Part shown: piece by piece, positions 43,931 through 52,052 of the stretch
Numbering within the stretch: the stretch's first letter is position 1
Layout: every line of letters starts with the position of its first letter
Assembly: GCF_040371945.1 (NCBI RefSeq)
Contig: NZ_BAABWS010000001.1
Coordinates: forward strand, 186,001-250,000
Direction: 5' to 3'
DNA length: 64,000 nt
From: Litorivita sp040371945
GTDB taxonomy: Bacteria; Pseudomonadota; Alphaproteobacteria; Rhodobacterales; Rhodobacteraceae
The notes under the pieces: model-generated
Databases searched by the model: none
Told to the model about the DNA's origin: nothing
The model's input: only the letters and a program-made list of their open reading frames with translations
Program-made: the position numbers and the translations under genes

Positions 43931-45462
43931 GCCCGTCCTCCACCGCGCCCCTCGCACAACCCGCAGCCCCCTTGGCCGCCGCCAAAGGCGCAACCAAAGA
44001 ATATCGCGGCGTCAAGGCCATCAGCGGCGTCGATTTCGACGTGCGCGCGGGCGAGATCCACGCGCTTCTCGGCGAGAATGGCGCGGGCAAATCCACCCTG
44101 TGCAAAATCCTCGCAGGGGCGGTGGATCCCACCCAGGGCACCGTCGAAATCAGCGGCGCGCCCGCCCGTTTCACATGCCCCGCCGATGCGCTCGAAGCGG
44201 GGGTGGCGATGGTCTATCAAGAGACCTCGCTGGTGCCGTCGCTGACCGTGGCGCAAAACCTCTACTTGGGCAACGAGAAGGTCTTCAACCGCCTGCGCGG
44301 CCTCTACATCGAGGCCCAGCAGTTCTTGCAATCGCTCAATTTCGGCGTTGATCCGGCGATGCTTGTCGGCACGCTGGGCGCGGCGCAAAAACAGATGGTC
44401 GAGATCGCCCGCGCGGTGGTGCAAAAGGCGCAGGTGATCATTTTTGACGAGCCGACCGCCACCCTCACGCCCGAAGAAAAACACCATTTCTTTCAATTGC
44501 TTGACCGGCTCAAAGCGCGCGGCGTCGGGATTGTGTTCATCACCCATGCGCTTGAAGAAGCCTTGCAAAAGGCCGACCGCATCACGATCTTGCGCGACGG
44601 CCAACATATCGCCACCGACCGCGCCGATAGCTTTGACCGCGACAGCGTTGTCGCCGCCATGGTCGGGCGCGAATTGAGCGACGAGCTTTACGGCAAGGCG
44701 GCCGAGAGCCGCACGATCCGCAAGGGCGGCGCGCGGATTTTGAGCGTCGAGAACCTGTCGATGCAAAGCATCGTGCGCAACAATTCCTTTTCGATTTTTG
44801 CGGGGCAGGTGACCGGGATTTTCGGATTGATCGGGTCAGGGCGCACCGAGACGGCGAAAATCATCGCCGGTGTGGTCAAACGCAACATGTTCCACGGCGG
44901 CGAGGTCAAACTCGACGGGCGCTCTGTGCGCTACCGCGTGCCGCGCCCCGCGATTCAAGACGGCATCGTCTATGTCACCGAGGACCGCAAGGTCGAAGGG
45001 TTTTTCGAAAATATGTCCGTGGCCGAGAACATCTATAACGGCTTTCTGGCGGGCAATAGCGCCTCGAAATCCGTGGTGAACCTGTCGCAAATGCGCGCGC
45101 TGGCCGATGAATGGGGCAAGACCTTGCAAATGCGCCAGCTCAACACCGACGCCAAGGTGATCGAATTGTCGGGCGGCAACCAGCAAAAGGTGGTGATCGC
45201 CAAATCCTTGGTGCAACAGCCCAAATTGGTGATCTTCGACGAACCGACGCGCGGGGTTGATGTGGGGGCGATCTCGGAAATCCACGCTCTGATCGGGCGG
45301 CTGGCGGATCAGGGCATCGCGGTGGTGATGATTTCCTCCTATCTGCCCGAAATCCTCTCGGTCTCGGACCGGATTTTGGTGTGCCGCCAAGGGCGCATCG
45401 TCGAGGAGTTTTCGCCCGCCGAGGCGACCGCCGAAGGGATCATGTTCGCCTCGGTCCACTAG
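43927..45462 (+). CDS. Sugar-type ABC transporter ATPase (double nucleotide-binding domain)
   Basis: A 511-residue RbsA/MglA-like ATPase with two fused ABC domains. Domain 1: Walker A GENGAGKST (49-57), Walker B IIFDEPTATL. Its signature loop is degenerate (TLGAAQKQMVEIARA instead of LSVGQ). Domain 2: Walker-A-like GLIGSGRTE and the signature ELSGGNQQKVVIAKSL, Walker B VIFDEPTRGVD. Degenerate half-sites are normal in this family. It powers the two permeases of the cassette. The N-terminal 20 residues are Ala/Pro-rich. Last gene of the operon, followed by a terminator. Confidence 0.94.
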   Translation: MSPSSTAPLAQPAAPLAAAKGATKEYRGVKAISGVDFDVRAGEIHALLGENGAGKSTLCKILAGAVDPTQGTVEISGAPARFTCPADALEAGVAMVYQETSLVPSLTVAQNLYLGNEKVFNRLRGLYIEAQQFLQSLNFGVDPAMLVGTLGAAQKQMVEIARAVVQKAQVIIFDEPTATLTPEEKHHFFQLLDRLKARGVGIVFITHALEEALQKADRITILRDGQHIATDRADSFDRDSVVAAMVGRELSDELYGKAAESRTIRKGGARILSVENLSMQSIVRNNSFSIFAGQVTGIFGLIGSGRTETAKIIAGVVKRNMFHGGEVKLDGRSVRYRVPRPAIQDGIVYVTEDRKVEGFFENMSVAENIYNGFLAGNSASKSVVNLSQMRALADEWGKTLQMRQLNTDAKVIELSGGNQQKVVIAKSLVQQPKLVIFDEPTRGVDVGAISEIHALIGRLADQGIAVVMISSYLPEILSVSDRILVCRQGRIVEEFSPAEATAEGIMFASVH

Positions 45463-45485
45463 GGCGAGCGGCCTGCCCAAAACCC

Positions 45486-45518
45486 AAAAGCGCGCCTCTT
45501 TTTTGGGGGCGCGCTTTT
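45486..45518. terminator. Bidirectional terminator after the ABC cassette
   Basis: AAAAGCGCGCC (45486-45496) and GGCGCGCTTTT (45508-45518) form a perfect 11-bp stem between the convergent ATPase and DUF882 genes. Confidence 0.92.
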
Positions 45519-45573
45519 CTCATTCGGAAAACGCATTAACAAAGACGCGCAAGCCGCTTATATAAAAGGGATA

Positions 45574-46143
45574 CTACCGGCCCCAGTTGCGCACCGGACC
45601 ACAATCCACATGGACGAAATCCGAGCGCGAATAGCTGCCCACGCCGCCCGCGTGGCACGCCGAAGCCGCCCGCGCCATTTGTCCCACCGAACGCGAGGCG
45701 AGGCGCAGATCGGCCGCTTGGCCTTTCATATGCAGAGAGTTTTTCGCAACGCCCGACGAGCGCGAGCGCAGCATCGCATTGGTCTGCGGGCTGCGGTAAC
45801 CCGAGAGCAGCATATAGGGCTCGCTCACATCCAGAAGGTTATGCGCCGCCGCCATGATGTCGATGGTGCGCAGGTCGATTCTCTTGACCTGATCGGTGCG
45901 CCAGTCGCGCATAAAGTGGTGAATCTCGTCAACGGCATCCTTGATGTAATCGCCCTCGACCCAATAGATCATGTCGATCTTTTCACCGGTCCGAGAGGAG
46001 AACATGCGCACGCGGCGAATATCGCCCGCGCCGCGCAAGAAACCTGCTGCATTGGAAAAAGTGGGGGCCGCAACCAAGGTTGTTGCCGCAAAAGCGCCCA
46101 AAAGCGCACGCCGCGAAATGCCCGTGGAGCTTGAATCTGTCAT
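45574..46143 (-). CDS. Tat-exported DUF882 (M15-like) cell-wall protein
   Basis: A 189-residue exported protein. TGISRRALLGAFAATTLVAA (8-26) is a Tat signal. The rest is a DUF882/YcbK domain of the peptidase M15 group: LLSGYRSPQTNAMLRSRSSGVAKNSLHMKGQAADL, with the metal ligands H and D in HMKGQAADL and the C-terminal His in FVHVDCG. Relatives cleave peptidoglycan cross-bridges (D,D- or D,L-endopeptidases). It is divergent from an L,D-transpeptidase gene, which fits a shared wall-remodelling theme. Confidence 0.88.
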   Translation of the reverse strand: MTDSSSTGISRRALLGAFAATTLVAAPTFSNAAGFLRGAGDIRRVRMFSSRTGEKIDMIYWVEGDYIKDAVDEIHHFMRDWRTDQVKRIDLRTIDIMAAAHNLLDVSEPYMLLSGYRSPQTNAMLRSRSSGVAKNSLHMKGQAADLRLASRSVGQMARAASACHAGGVGSYSRSDFVHVDCGPVRNWGR

Positions 46144-46475
46144 ATGTCTGCGCCAGTCCCGTCGCTTACCTGTTAAAACCGTGACGTTGCACGGTTCCTG
46201 CCATCTCATCCCCAGATGCACGCGTTTTATGCCATAGTTAGAATCATGCGCAAAGCGTGTTTTGGGGTAAATGCAGTTTACATACCGATTTCGGCAGGAT
46301 TTTGCGCATAGGGGGGTGATTGTGCCTCAATCGGGGAAAATCCGTGGGGTTTTCGCCCCAATCGGCGGCGTTGTTTCGTAAAACGCTAAAATGTGAATGG
46401 ACAATCGCAACCAGATTTCGGAAACACACACTATATATAGTAATTCGCGCGCAGGAAACCTTTGGGGGATAGAGT
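46144..46475. other. Intergenic region between DUF882 and L,D-transpeptidase genes
   Basis: 332 bp divergent control region. AACCGTG-N6-CACGGTT (46177-46196) is a perfect 7-bp dyad 34 bp upstream of the DUF882 start. A hairpin GGGG-AAAA...TTTT-CG-CCCC lies at 46333-46359 between two CAATCGG copies. ACTATATATAGT at 46430-46441 is a 12-bp palindrome at -35 to the transpeptidase ATG and may hold its -10. No gene seen. Confidence 0.5.
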
Positions 46476-48095
46476 ATGTCGTTGACGCCAAAAAACGGAG
46501 CAATCCGGACGCTTTTGACATGTTTGGCACTGATCGTTGGGGTGTGCCTGCACAGCGCGCCCGCCAAGGCCCAAGTCACCGCCTTCAAACAGGCCGTCGC
46601 CGAGGCCGCAGCGCGTGATCGCGACATGGCGGCCTATTACAAAGCCAATGATTACAAACCCTTGTGGATCGGCAATGGCGGGCGGTTCACCTCGCGCCGC
46701 AATGCATTGCTCAAGGCGATCGAGAGCGCCGATGACTATGGATTGCCCTCCAAACGCTATAAGGGCGATGAGTTGCGAGCTTTGGTCAAAACCGCCAAAA
46801 CCCCGCGCGACCGCGGCCGGTTGGAGGTCGAGTTTTCGCGCCGTTTCCTTGATCTGGCGACCTCGATGCAATCGGGCGTTTTGGCGCCGAACCGCGTGAT
46901 TTCCGAAATCAAGCGCGAGGCGCCGTTGCGTGACCGCGCCTCCTATCTGACCAATCTGGGCAAAAGCTCGCCCGCAGGATTCTTTCGCGCCCTGCCGCCC
47001 AAAAGCCCCGAATTCACCCGCCTGATGAAGGCGAAACTGATGCTCGAGCGCGAGCTTGGCAAAGGCGGCTATGGCCCCAAAGTGCCCGCCAAATCGCTCA
47101 AACCGGGGGCCTCGGGCAATGCCGTCGTCGCCCTGCGCAACCGTTTGATTGCCATGGGATACATGCGGCGCAGCGCCTCGCAATCCTATGACGCGGAATT
47201 GCAAAAGGCCGTGCAACAGTTCCAAGGCGACAACGGGCTTTCGGCCGATGGCGTGGCCGGTGCGGGCACCTTGGCCGAGATCAACAAAGACGTGGATGAC
47301 CGCCTGCGTTCGGTTGTCGTGGCGATGGAGCGTGAACGCTGGATGAACCTGCCGCAAGGGCGCGGCAAACGTCATATCCTTGTCAATCTGACCGATTTCA
47401 CCGCCCGTATCATCGACAACGACCGCGAAACCTTCCGCACCCGTTCGGTGATCGGCGCCACCGATGCCGACCGGCGCAGCCCCGAGTTTTCCGATGTGAT
47501 GGAATTCATGGTGATCAACCCGACGTGGAACGTGCCGCGTTCGATCGCCGTCAAAGAATACCTGCCGATGCTCAAGCGCAACCCCAATGCCGCAGGGCAC
47601 CTGCGGATCGTCGATGCGCGGGGCCGCTCGGTCAGCCGCGGCGCGGTGAATTTCAACGCCTATACCGAAAAGACCTTCCCCTTTAACCTCAAGCAGCCCC
47701 CCTCGGACGGCAATGCTCTGGGTCTGGTGAAGTTCATGTTCCCCAACAAATACAACATCTACCTGCATGACACGCCCTCCAAGAGCCTGTTCCAGCGCGA
47801 AGTGCGTGCCTTTAGCCATGGCTGCATCCGCCTCGCGGATCCGTTTGATTTTGCCTATGCGCTTTTGGCCAAACAAACCAAGGATCCCAAGGGGCTGTTC
47901 CATGCGCATTTGAAAACCGGTCAGGAATCGGTCGTGCCGTTGGACGAGCCGGTGCCGGTGCATCTGATCTATCGCACCGCCTTCACCACCGCCAAAGGCG
48001 GGATCGAATACCGCCGCGATATCTACGGACGCGATGCGGTGATCTGGAACGCGCTGGCGCGTGAAGGGGTGGTCTTGCGCGCGGTGGGCGGCTAA
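46476..48095 (+). CDS. L,D-transpeptidase (YcbB type)
   Basis: A 539-residue periplasmic enzyme that forms 3-3 peptidoglycan cross-links. A signal peptide ends near APAKA|Q (32). An N-terminal helical domain is followed by a peptidoglycan-binding domain (about 207-270; LKPGASGNAVVALRNRL, FQGDNGLSADGVAG) and a YkuD catalytic domain with C450 in FSHGCIRLAD. NPTWNVPRSI and FPNKYNIYLHDTPSK are typical of the YcbB group. The start has GGGGGAT upstream. lpxD follows after 29 bp. Confidence 0.93.
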   Translation: MSLTPKNGAIRTLLTCLALIVGVCLHSAPAKAQVTAFKQAVAEAAARDRDMAAYYKANDYKPLWIGNGGRFTSRRNALLKAIESADDYGLPSKRYKGDELRALVKTAKTPRDRGRLEVEFSRRFLDLATSMQSGVLAPNRVISEIKREAPLRDRASYLTNLGKSSPAGFFRALPPKSPEFTRLMKAKLMLERELGKGGYGPKVPAKSLKPGASGNAVVALRNRLIAMGYMRRSASQSYDAELQKAVQQFQGDNGLSADGVAGAGTLAEINKDVDDRLRSVVVAMERERWMNLPQGRGKRHILVNLTDFTARIIDNDRETFRTRSVIGATDADRRSPEFSDVMEFMVINPTWNVPRSIAVKEYLPMLKRNPNAAGHLRIVDARGRSVSRGAVNFNAYTEKTFPFNLKQPPSDGNALGLVKFMFPNKYNIYLHDTPSKSLFQREVRAFSHGCIRLADPFDFAYALLAKQTKDPKGLFHAHLKTGQESVVPLDEPVPVHLIYRTAFTTAKGGIEYRRDIYGRDAVIWNALAREGVVLRAVGG

Positions 48096-48124
48096 ACATT
48101 CCGCAACACGCGGGAGAGCAGCCG

Positions 48125-49225
48125 ATGATATCCTACACGGTCGGACAGATTGCTGCGGCGCTCGGGGCGAAAGCCCTTGGCGCCGCCGATATTTCCATCA
48201 CCCATACCGCCGAGCCGCAAGAGGCGGGCGAGGGAGCGCTGGCCCTCGCGATGAGCCCCAAATACGCGCAATCTCTGGCCCCCACGGCACGCGCTGCGAT
48301 GCTGTGGGAGGGGGCGGATTTTGCCGCGCTCGGGCTGCAGGCCGCAATCGTCGCCCCGCGCCCGCGTTTTGCCATGGCGGGGCTGTCGGCGATGTTTGAC
48401 CGCGGGCAGGGGTTTGGCGCAGGCCATCACCCCTCGGCCATCATCGACCCCGAGGCCGAGATCGGCGAAGACGTGCGCATCGGCCCTCTGTGCGTCATTG
48501 CCAAAGGCGCGCGGATCGGCGCGGGGTCCATCATCGGACCGCAATGCCATATCGGTTGGGAGGCACAGATCGGCGAGGGCGCCTATCTGCGCGAACAGGT
48601 CAGCATCGGGGCGCGGGTGCGCATCGGCGCGCGTTTCATCGCCCAACCGGGCGCGCGGATCGGCGGCGACGGGTTCTCCTTTGTCACGCCCGAGCCGAGC
48701 CATATCGAAACCGTCCGCGACAGCCTTGGCAAAGACGAAAGCAGCAGCGCCGCCAAGGGCCAAAGCTATGCGCGCATCCACAGCCTCGGCAGTGTCGAGA
48801 TCGGCGATGACGTCGAGATCGGAGCCAATGCCGCGATTGATTGCGGCACCGTGCGCGCCACCCGCATCGGCAATGGCGTCAAAATCGACAATCTGGCCCA
48901 GATCGGCCACAACGTGGTGATCGGCGACGATTGCCTGATCTGTGCGCAGGTCGGCATCGCAGGCTCCACGCGTCTTGGCCGCAATGTGGTTCTGGGCGGG
49001 CAAACCGGCGTGTCCGACAACCTCTTTATCGGCGACGGCGCCGTCACGGGCGGCGCAACCAAGGTTTTGGCCAACATTCCGGCGGGGCGGGTCATGCTGG
49101 GCTATCCTGCGATGAAAATGGACAACCATATCGAGACCTACAAAGCCCTGCGCCGCCTGCCGCGGATGATGCGCGAGTTTGCCGCTCTTAAGAAATTGGT
49201 TTCCAAGGACGGGCCAAGCGATTAA
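48125..49225 (+). CDS. lpxD: UDP-3-O-acylglucosamine N-acyltransferase
   Basis: Third step of lipid A synthesis: transfers a 3-hydroxyacyl chain from ACP to UDP-3-O-acylglucosamine. The 366-residue protein has the LpxD uridine-binding N-domain, the left-handed beta-helix of hexapeptide repeats (from about 105; DVRIGPLCVIAKGARIG), ARIGGDGFSF (177-186) and the catalytic H262 in IGHNVVIG. It is not beside lpxA or fabZ as in many bacteria but is followed by its own ACP and ketoacyl synthase. Confidence 0.95.
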   Translation: MISYTVGQIAAALGAKALGAADISITHTAEPQEAGEGALALAMSPKYAQSLAPTARAAMLWEGADFAALGLQAAIVAPRPRFAMAGLSAMFDRGQGFGAGHHPSAIIDPEAEIGEDVRIGPLCVIAKGARIGAGSIIGPQCHIGWEAQIGEGAYLREQVSIGARVRIGARFIAQPGARIGGDGFSFVTPEPSHIETVRDSLGKDESSSAAKGQSYARIHSLGSVEIGDDVEIGANAAIDCGTVRATRIGNGVKIDNLAQIGHNVVIGDDCLICAQVGIAGSTRLGRNVVLGGQTGVSDNLFIGDGAVTGGATKVLANIPAGRVMLGYPAMKMDNHIETYKALRRLPRMMREFAALKKLVSKDGPSD

Positions 49226-49266
49226 ATCTTGCGCGACACTTTGGACCCCACAATCGAGGCCCCACA

Positions 49267-49524
49267 ATGGATATCAAAACCAAGGTTATCGAGATCATCG
49301 CAGAGCAGGCGGTTCTAGAGCCAAGCGATGTCAAAATGGACAGCACTTTGGAGAGCCTCGGCATCGACAGCCTCGGCCTTGTCGAAAGCATCTTCTCCAT
49401 CGAGGAAGCCTTTGATATCACGGTCCCTTTTAACGCCAACGAGCCGTCGGAAAGCGATTTCGACATCTCGTCGGTGGCCTCGATCGTCGCGGGGATCGAA
49501 ACCTTGGTGAAAGAGCAGTCGTGA
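49267..49524 (+). CDS. Acyl carrier protein (second type, lpxD-linked)
   Basis: An 85-residue acidic ACP. The phosphopantetheine site is S35 in SLGIDSLGLVE (30-40). It differs from the housekeeping AcpP (no EFGVEIPDED-like helix; instead DITVPFNANEPSESDFDISS). It overlaps the ketoacyl synthase by 4 bp. Position next to lpxD suggests it carries the acyl chains for lipid A or a special long-chain or hydroxylated acid. Confidence 0.9.
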   Translation: MDIKTKVIEIIAEQAVLEPSDVKMDSTLESLGIDSLGLVESIFSIEEAFDITVPFNANEPSESDFDISSVASIVAGIETLVKEQS

Positions 49525-50732
49525 AGCGCGTCGTCATTACCGGCGCGGGCACGATCAACGCCCTTGGCCATAACGTGCCTGAAACCTTGGAGGCGATGCG
49601 CGAGGGGCGCTGCGGCATCGGGGCGCTGGAATTTCGTGATGTCGAACGGCTCGCCATCACCATCGGCGGGCAGGTCAAAGGCTTTGAGGCCGAGGGCCGC
49701 TTCAACCGTCAGCAAATGTCGCTTTATGACCGCTTCACCCAATTCACCCTAGAGGCCGCCAAAGAGGCGATCACCCAATCGGGACTGGAATTTGTTGGCG
49801 ATCTGGCCGCGCGCTCGGGCGTGGTTTTGGGCACGGCGGGGGGCGGCGTGTCCACATGGGATGACAATTACCGCGCCGTCTATGAAGAGGGCAAAAACCG
49901 CGTGCATCCTTTCGTGGTGCCCAAATTGATGAACAATGCGGCGGCCAGCCACGTCAGCATGGAATACAACCTCAAAGGCCCCAGCTTCACCGTCTCCACC
50001 GCCTGTGCCAGCTCCAACCACGCCATGGCGCAGGCCTTTATGATGGTGCGCTCGGGCATGGCGCCTGCGATGGTCACCGGCGGGTCGGAATCGATGCTGT
50101 GCTTTGGCGGGGTCAAGGCATGGGAAGGGCTGCGCGTGATGAGCCGCGATGCCTGCCGTCCGTTTTCGGCCAATCGCAATGGCATGGTCCAAGGCGAGGG
50201 CGCGGGGATTTTCGTATTCGAGGACTATGAGCACGCCAAAAAACGCGGCGCCGAGATTTTGGCCGAGGTGATCGGATATGCCATGTCCTCGGATGCCTCC
50301 GACATCGTGATGCCCTCCAAACAGGGCGCGGCGCGGGCGATCTCGGGCGCAATGAAGGACGCGGGCATCAATCCCGAGCAGGTCGGTTATATCAACGCCC
50401 ATGGCACCGGCACGGCGGCCAATGACAAAACCGAATGCGCCGCCGTGGCCGATTCCTTTGGCCCGCATGCGGATAATCTGATGATCTCCTCGACCAAATC
50501 CATGCACGGGCATTTGATCGGCGGCACAGGGGCGGTCGAACTTCTGGCCTGTATCATGGCGCTGCGCGACGGGATCATCGCGCCGACCATCGGCTATGAA
50601 GAGCCGGACCCCGAATGCGCCCTCGACGTGGTGCCCAATGAGGCGCGCGAGGCCTCGGTCGATGTGGCTCTGTCCAATGCCTTTGCCTTTGGCGGGCTCA
50701 ACGCGGTGCTGGCCCTGCGCAAAGCACCTTAA
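49521..50732 (+). CDS. Beta-ketoacyl-ACP synthase (KAS II-like)
   Basis: A 403-residue condensing enzyme. The catalytic triad is C162 in STACASSNHAM, H294 in NAHGTGT and H331 in KSMHGH with K326. The usual KSMTGH has T replaced by H. It is coupled to the adjacent ACP and lies downstream of lpxD. Probably elongates a dedicated acyl chain rather than serving general fatty acid synthesis. Ends at a strong terminator. Confidence 0.92.
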   Translation: MKRVVITGAGTINALGHNVPETLEAMREGRCGIGALEFRDVERLAITIGGQVKGFEAEGRFNRQQMSLYDRFTQFTLEAAKEAITQSGLEFVGDLAARSGVVLGTAGGGVSTWDDNYRAVYEEGKNRVHPFVVPKLMNNAAASHVSMEYNLKGPSFTVSTACASSNHAMAQAFMMVRSGMAPAMVTGGSESMLCFGGVKAWEGLRVMSRDACRPFSANRNGMVQGEGAGIFVFEDYEHAKKRGAEILAEVIGYAMSSDASDIVMPSKQGAARAISGAMKDAGINPEQVGYINAHGTGTAANDKTECAAVADSFGPHADNLMISSTKSMHGHLIGGTGAVELLACIMALRDGIIAPTIGYEEPDPECALDVVPNEAREASVDVALSNAFAFGGLNAVLALRKAP

Positions 50733-50760
50733 CATCGCGCTACAAGCCTTTGACAAGGCA

Positions 50761-50802
50761 AAAAAACCGCCGCGCCCCAAATCGGGCGCGGCGGTTCTAT
50801 TT
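50761..50802. terminator. Bidirectional terminator between ketoacyl synthase and ialB
   Basis: AACCGCCGCGCCC (50765-50777) and GGGCGCGGCGGTT (50784-50796) form a perfect 13-bp stem with a 6-nt loop, A tract before and TCTATTT after. Confidence 0.92.
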
Positions 50803-50816
50803 GTGCGGCGGGGCGC

Positions 50817-51443
50817 TTACTGTGCGACGACCGAGGCCTTGTCAAATCCGGCGGTGAAACCGGTGAGCGACAGGTCCAGCGCGATTTTCTGATCCGGCGC
50901 AACGAAAGGCACCAACGTGACGGTGGCCTTGGCGCCTTTCTTGAACTGCGCAATATCGGCCGATGTCAGGCCGATACGGGCATAGCAGCCGATCTTGTTG
51001 CAAAAGGAATAGGGGTAAACCTTGGCCTTGCCGCCATCGACCGAAATGCGCAGTTGCGCGGTCAGCAGGGTTTCGAGCGGCACAACCACGGTCGCGCCGG
51101 CCACGGCCTTGCCGCCATCGGGCAGGCGGAAGAGGCTGATTTCAGCCACGGCATTTCCGGTCTCGTCCTTGAGCAATTGGTAGATATGGCACGGATCCGC
51201 ATCCGACGGCTCGCCGGAGGTGGGGAAACATTGCAAACGCCAATCGCCAACCTCTTCCTTGGTGTAGGGACCGGCGGGGGCCTCTTCTTGGCCCACGACC
51301 AAACCGCCATCGGCGCTCTCTTCGGCAGCAGGCGCGGCAGCGGCGGTCGAATCAGCAGGCGCGGCGGTATCGGTGCTTTGCGCAAAAGCCGCAGAGGCGG
51401 CGAGCAAAGCGGCAAGGGAAAGGCTGGTTAGAAGTTTGGGCAT
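50817..51443 (-). CDS. Invasion-associated locus B (IalB) family protein
   Basis: A 208-residue exported protein. Signal peptide 1-21 (AAFA|Q) is followed by an Ala/Pro/Glu-rich, low-complexity segment (about 25-58). The IalB domain then has GDWRLQCF, CHIYQLLKDETGNAVAEISLF, and CNKIGCYARIGLTSADI with paired cysteines that likely form disulfides. In Bartonella IalB affects erythrocyte entry; homologues are common in free-living Rhodobacterales with unknown role. MPKLL at 51443 is chosen over MGTS at 51455, which adds four residues. Confidence 0.9.
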   Translation of the reverse strand: MPKLLTSLSLAALLAASAAFAQSTDTAAPADSTAAAAPAAEESADGGLVVGQEEAPAGPYTKEEVGDWRLQCFPTSGEPSDADPCHIYQLLKDETGNAVAEISLFRLPDGGKAVAGATVVVPLETLLTAQLRISVDGGKAKVYPYSFCNKIGCYARIGLTSADIAQFKKGAKATVTLVPFVAPDQKIALDLSLTGFTAGFDKASVVAQ

Positions 51444-51652
51444 AGATGTCCCCATCTGTTAATCAATTTCCCGCACTTACTAACATGCGATGCACCCAGT
51501 GTCAGGGGCAAAACACGCCGCGCGCGCGCCGCAAAGGCGAGAATTCGCGCATCCCGCCCGCGCCCGCGCTGTGCGCCGCCGCGCGCGCCATGCCGATCCC
51601 GTAGCGCAGCGCGTATTTCACATCAGCTACGCGCGCCAACCATCGCGCTAGA

Positions 51653-51718
51653 CATAGAAAAAGGAGCCGCGAGGCTCCTTCTTCATCTGTTCCCTGTCGG
51701 ACCGGCCGACTTATGATT
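51653..51718 (-). ncRNA. Candidate small RNA B (about 65 nt)
   Basis: On the minus strand, TTGACC (51753-51748), a 17-bp spacer and TAGCGT (51730-51725) precede a short RNA. It would contain GTCGG-CCGGT-CCGAC (51710-51696), a linker, and the terminator AAGGAGCC-TCGC-GGCTCCTT (51680-51661) continuing into TTTC, giving a run of five T. The -10 match is weak. The hairpin is stronger as a terminator on the minus strand than on the plus strand. Confidence 0.4.
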
Positions 51719-51892
51719 GATCTCACGCTATGATCCAAATGCGCTTCGGTCAACACCCAATTGCGCCCAATGTGACGCCACGTCGAAAGAATAGGTTTAT
51801 TGGTTAACCGATGCACGAAAATTCATCGGCCGCGCGCGCCGTTCTTAACCTTTGCCGCGCCATGCATCCGCGCGCCGCGGCGCCCTTCGCAC

Positions 51893-52004
51893 AAAAAAAG
51901 GCCGCACCATTTACGGCGCGGCCAGTCTGACAGGGAGGAAGTTGTCCGAGATCAGGAGGACATGCGACCTCGAACAGGGTTTAGACTGGCGTAAAAGTGT
52001 TAAG
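51893..52004 (-). ncRNA. Candidate small RNA A with two anti-Shine-Dalgarno motifs (about 110 nt)
   Basis: On the minus strand, TTGATG (52039-52034), a 17-bp spacer and TAAAAA (52016-52011) form a promoter. The RNA would contain a long stem GCCAGTCT/AGACTGGC (51990-51983 with 51928-51921) enclosing the motifs GTCCTCCTGA and TTCCTCCCTG. It ends in GGCCGCGCC-GTAAAT-GGTGCGGCC (51923-51900) followed by seven T (51899-51893). The terminator stem has a G-U pair that would be A-C on the plus strand, so the minus strand is favoured. CCUCC-rich loops recall the CcsR small RNAs of Rhodobacter and anti-SD RNAs of rhizobia. Not known to me as an annotated RNA. Confidence 0.5.
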
Positions 52005-52052
52005 GTTGTATTTTTACTGCGACAGGACGATTGCATCAAAGGGGCATGATCA

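Larger units (their letters stand above)
51444..52052. other. 609-bp intergenic region with several structured elements
   Basis: No supported protein gene. It holds two candidate minus-strand small RNA genes (51653-51718 and 51893-52004, listed separately) and an unassigned dyad CCGATG-N10-CATCGG (51808-51829). A weak minus-strand ORF (51502-51816) lacks a ribosome binding site and is rejected. On the plus strand, AGGAGG-AC-ATG at 51954 precedes a 10-codon frame MRPRTGFRLA, a possible leader peptide of the HerA-like gene. Confidence 0.5.

Noticed and set aside
51502..51816. 104-codon minus-strand ORF in the ialB-HerA gap
   Set aside because: No Shine-Dalgarno, Arg/Ala-rich composition, and it spans the candidate small RNA terminator at 51661-51680.
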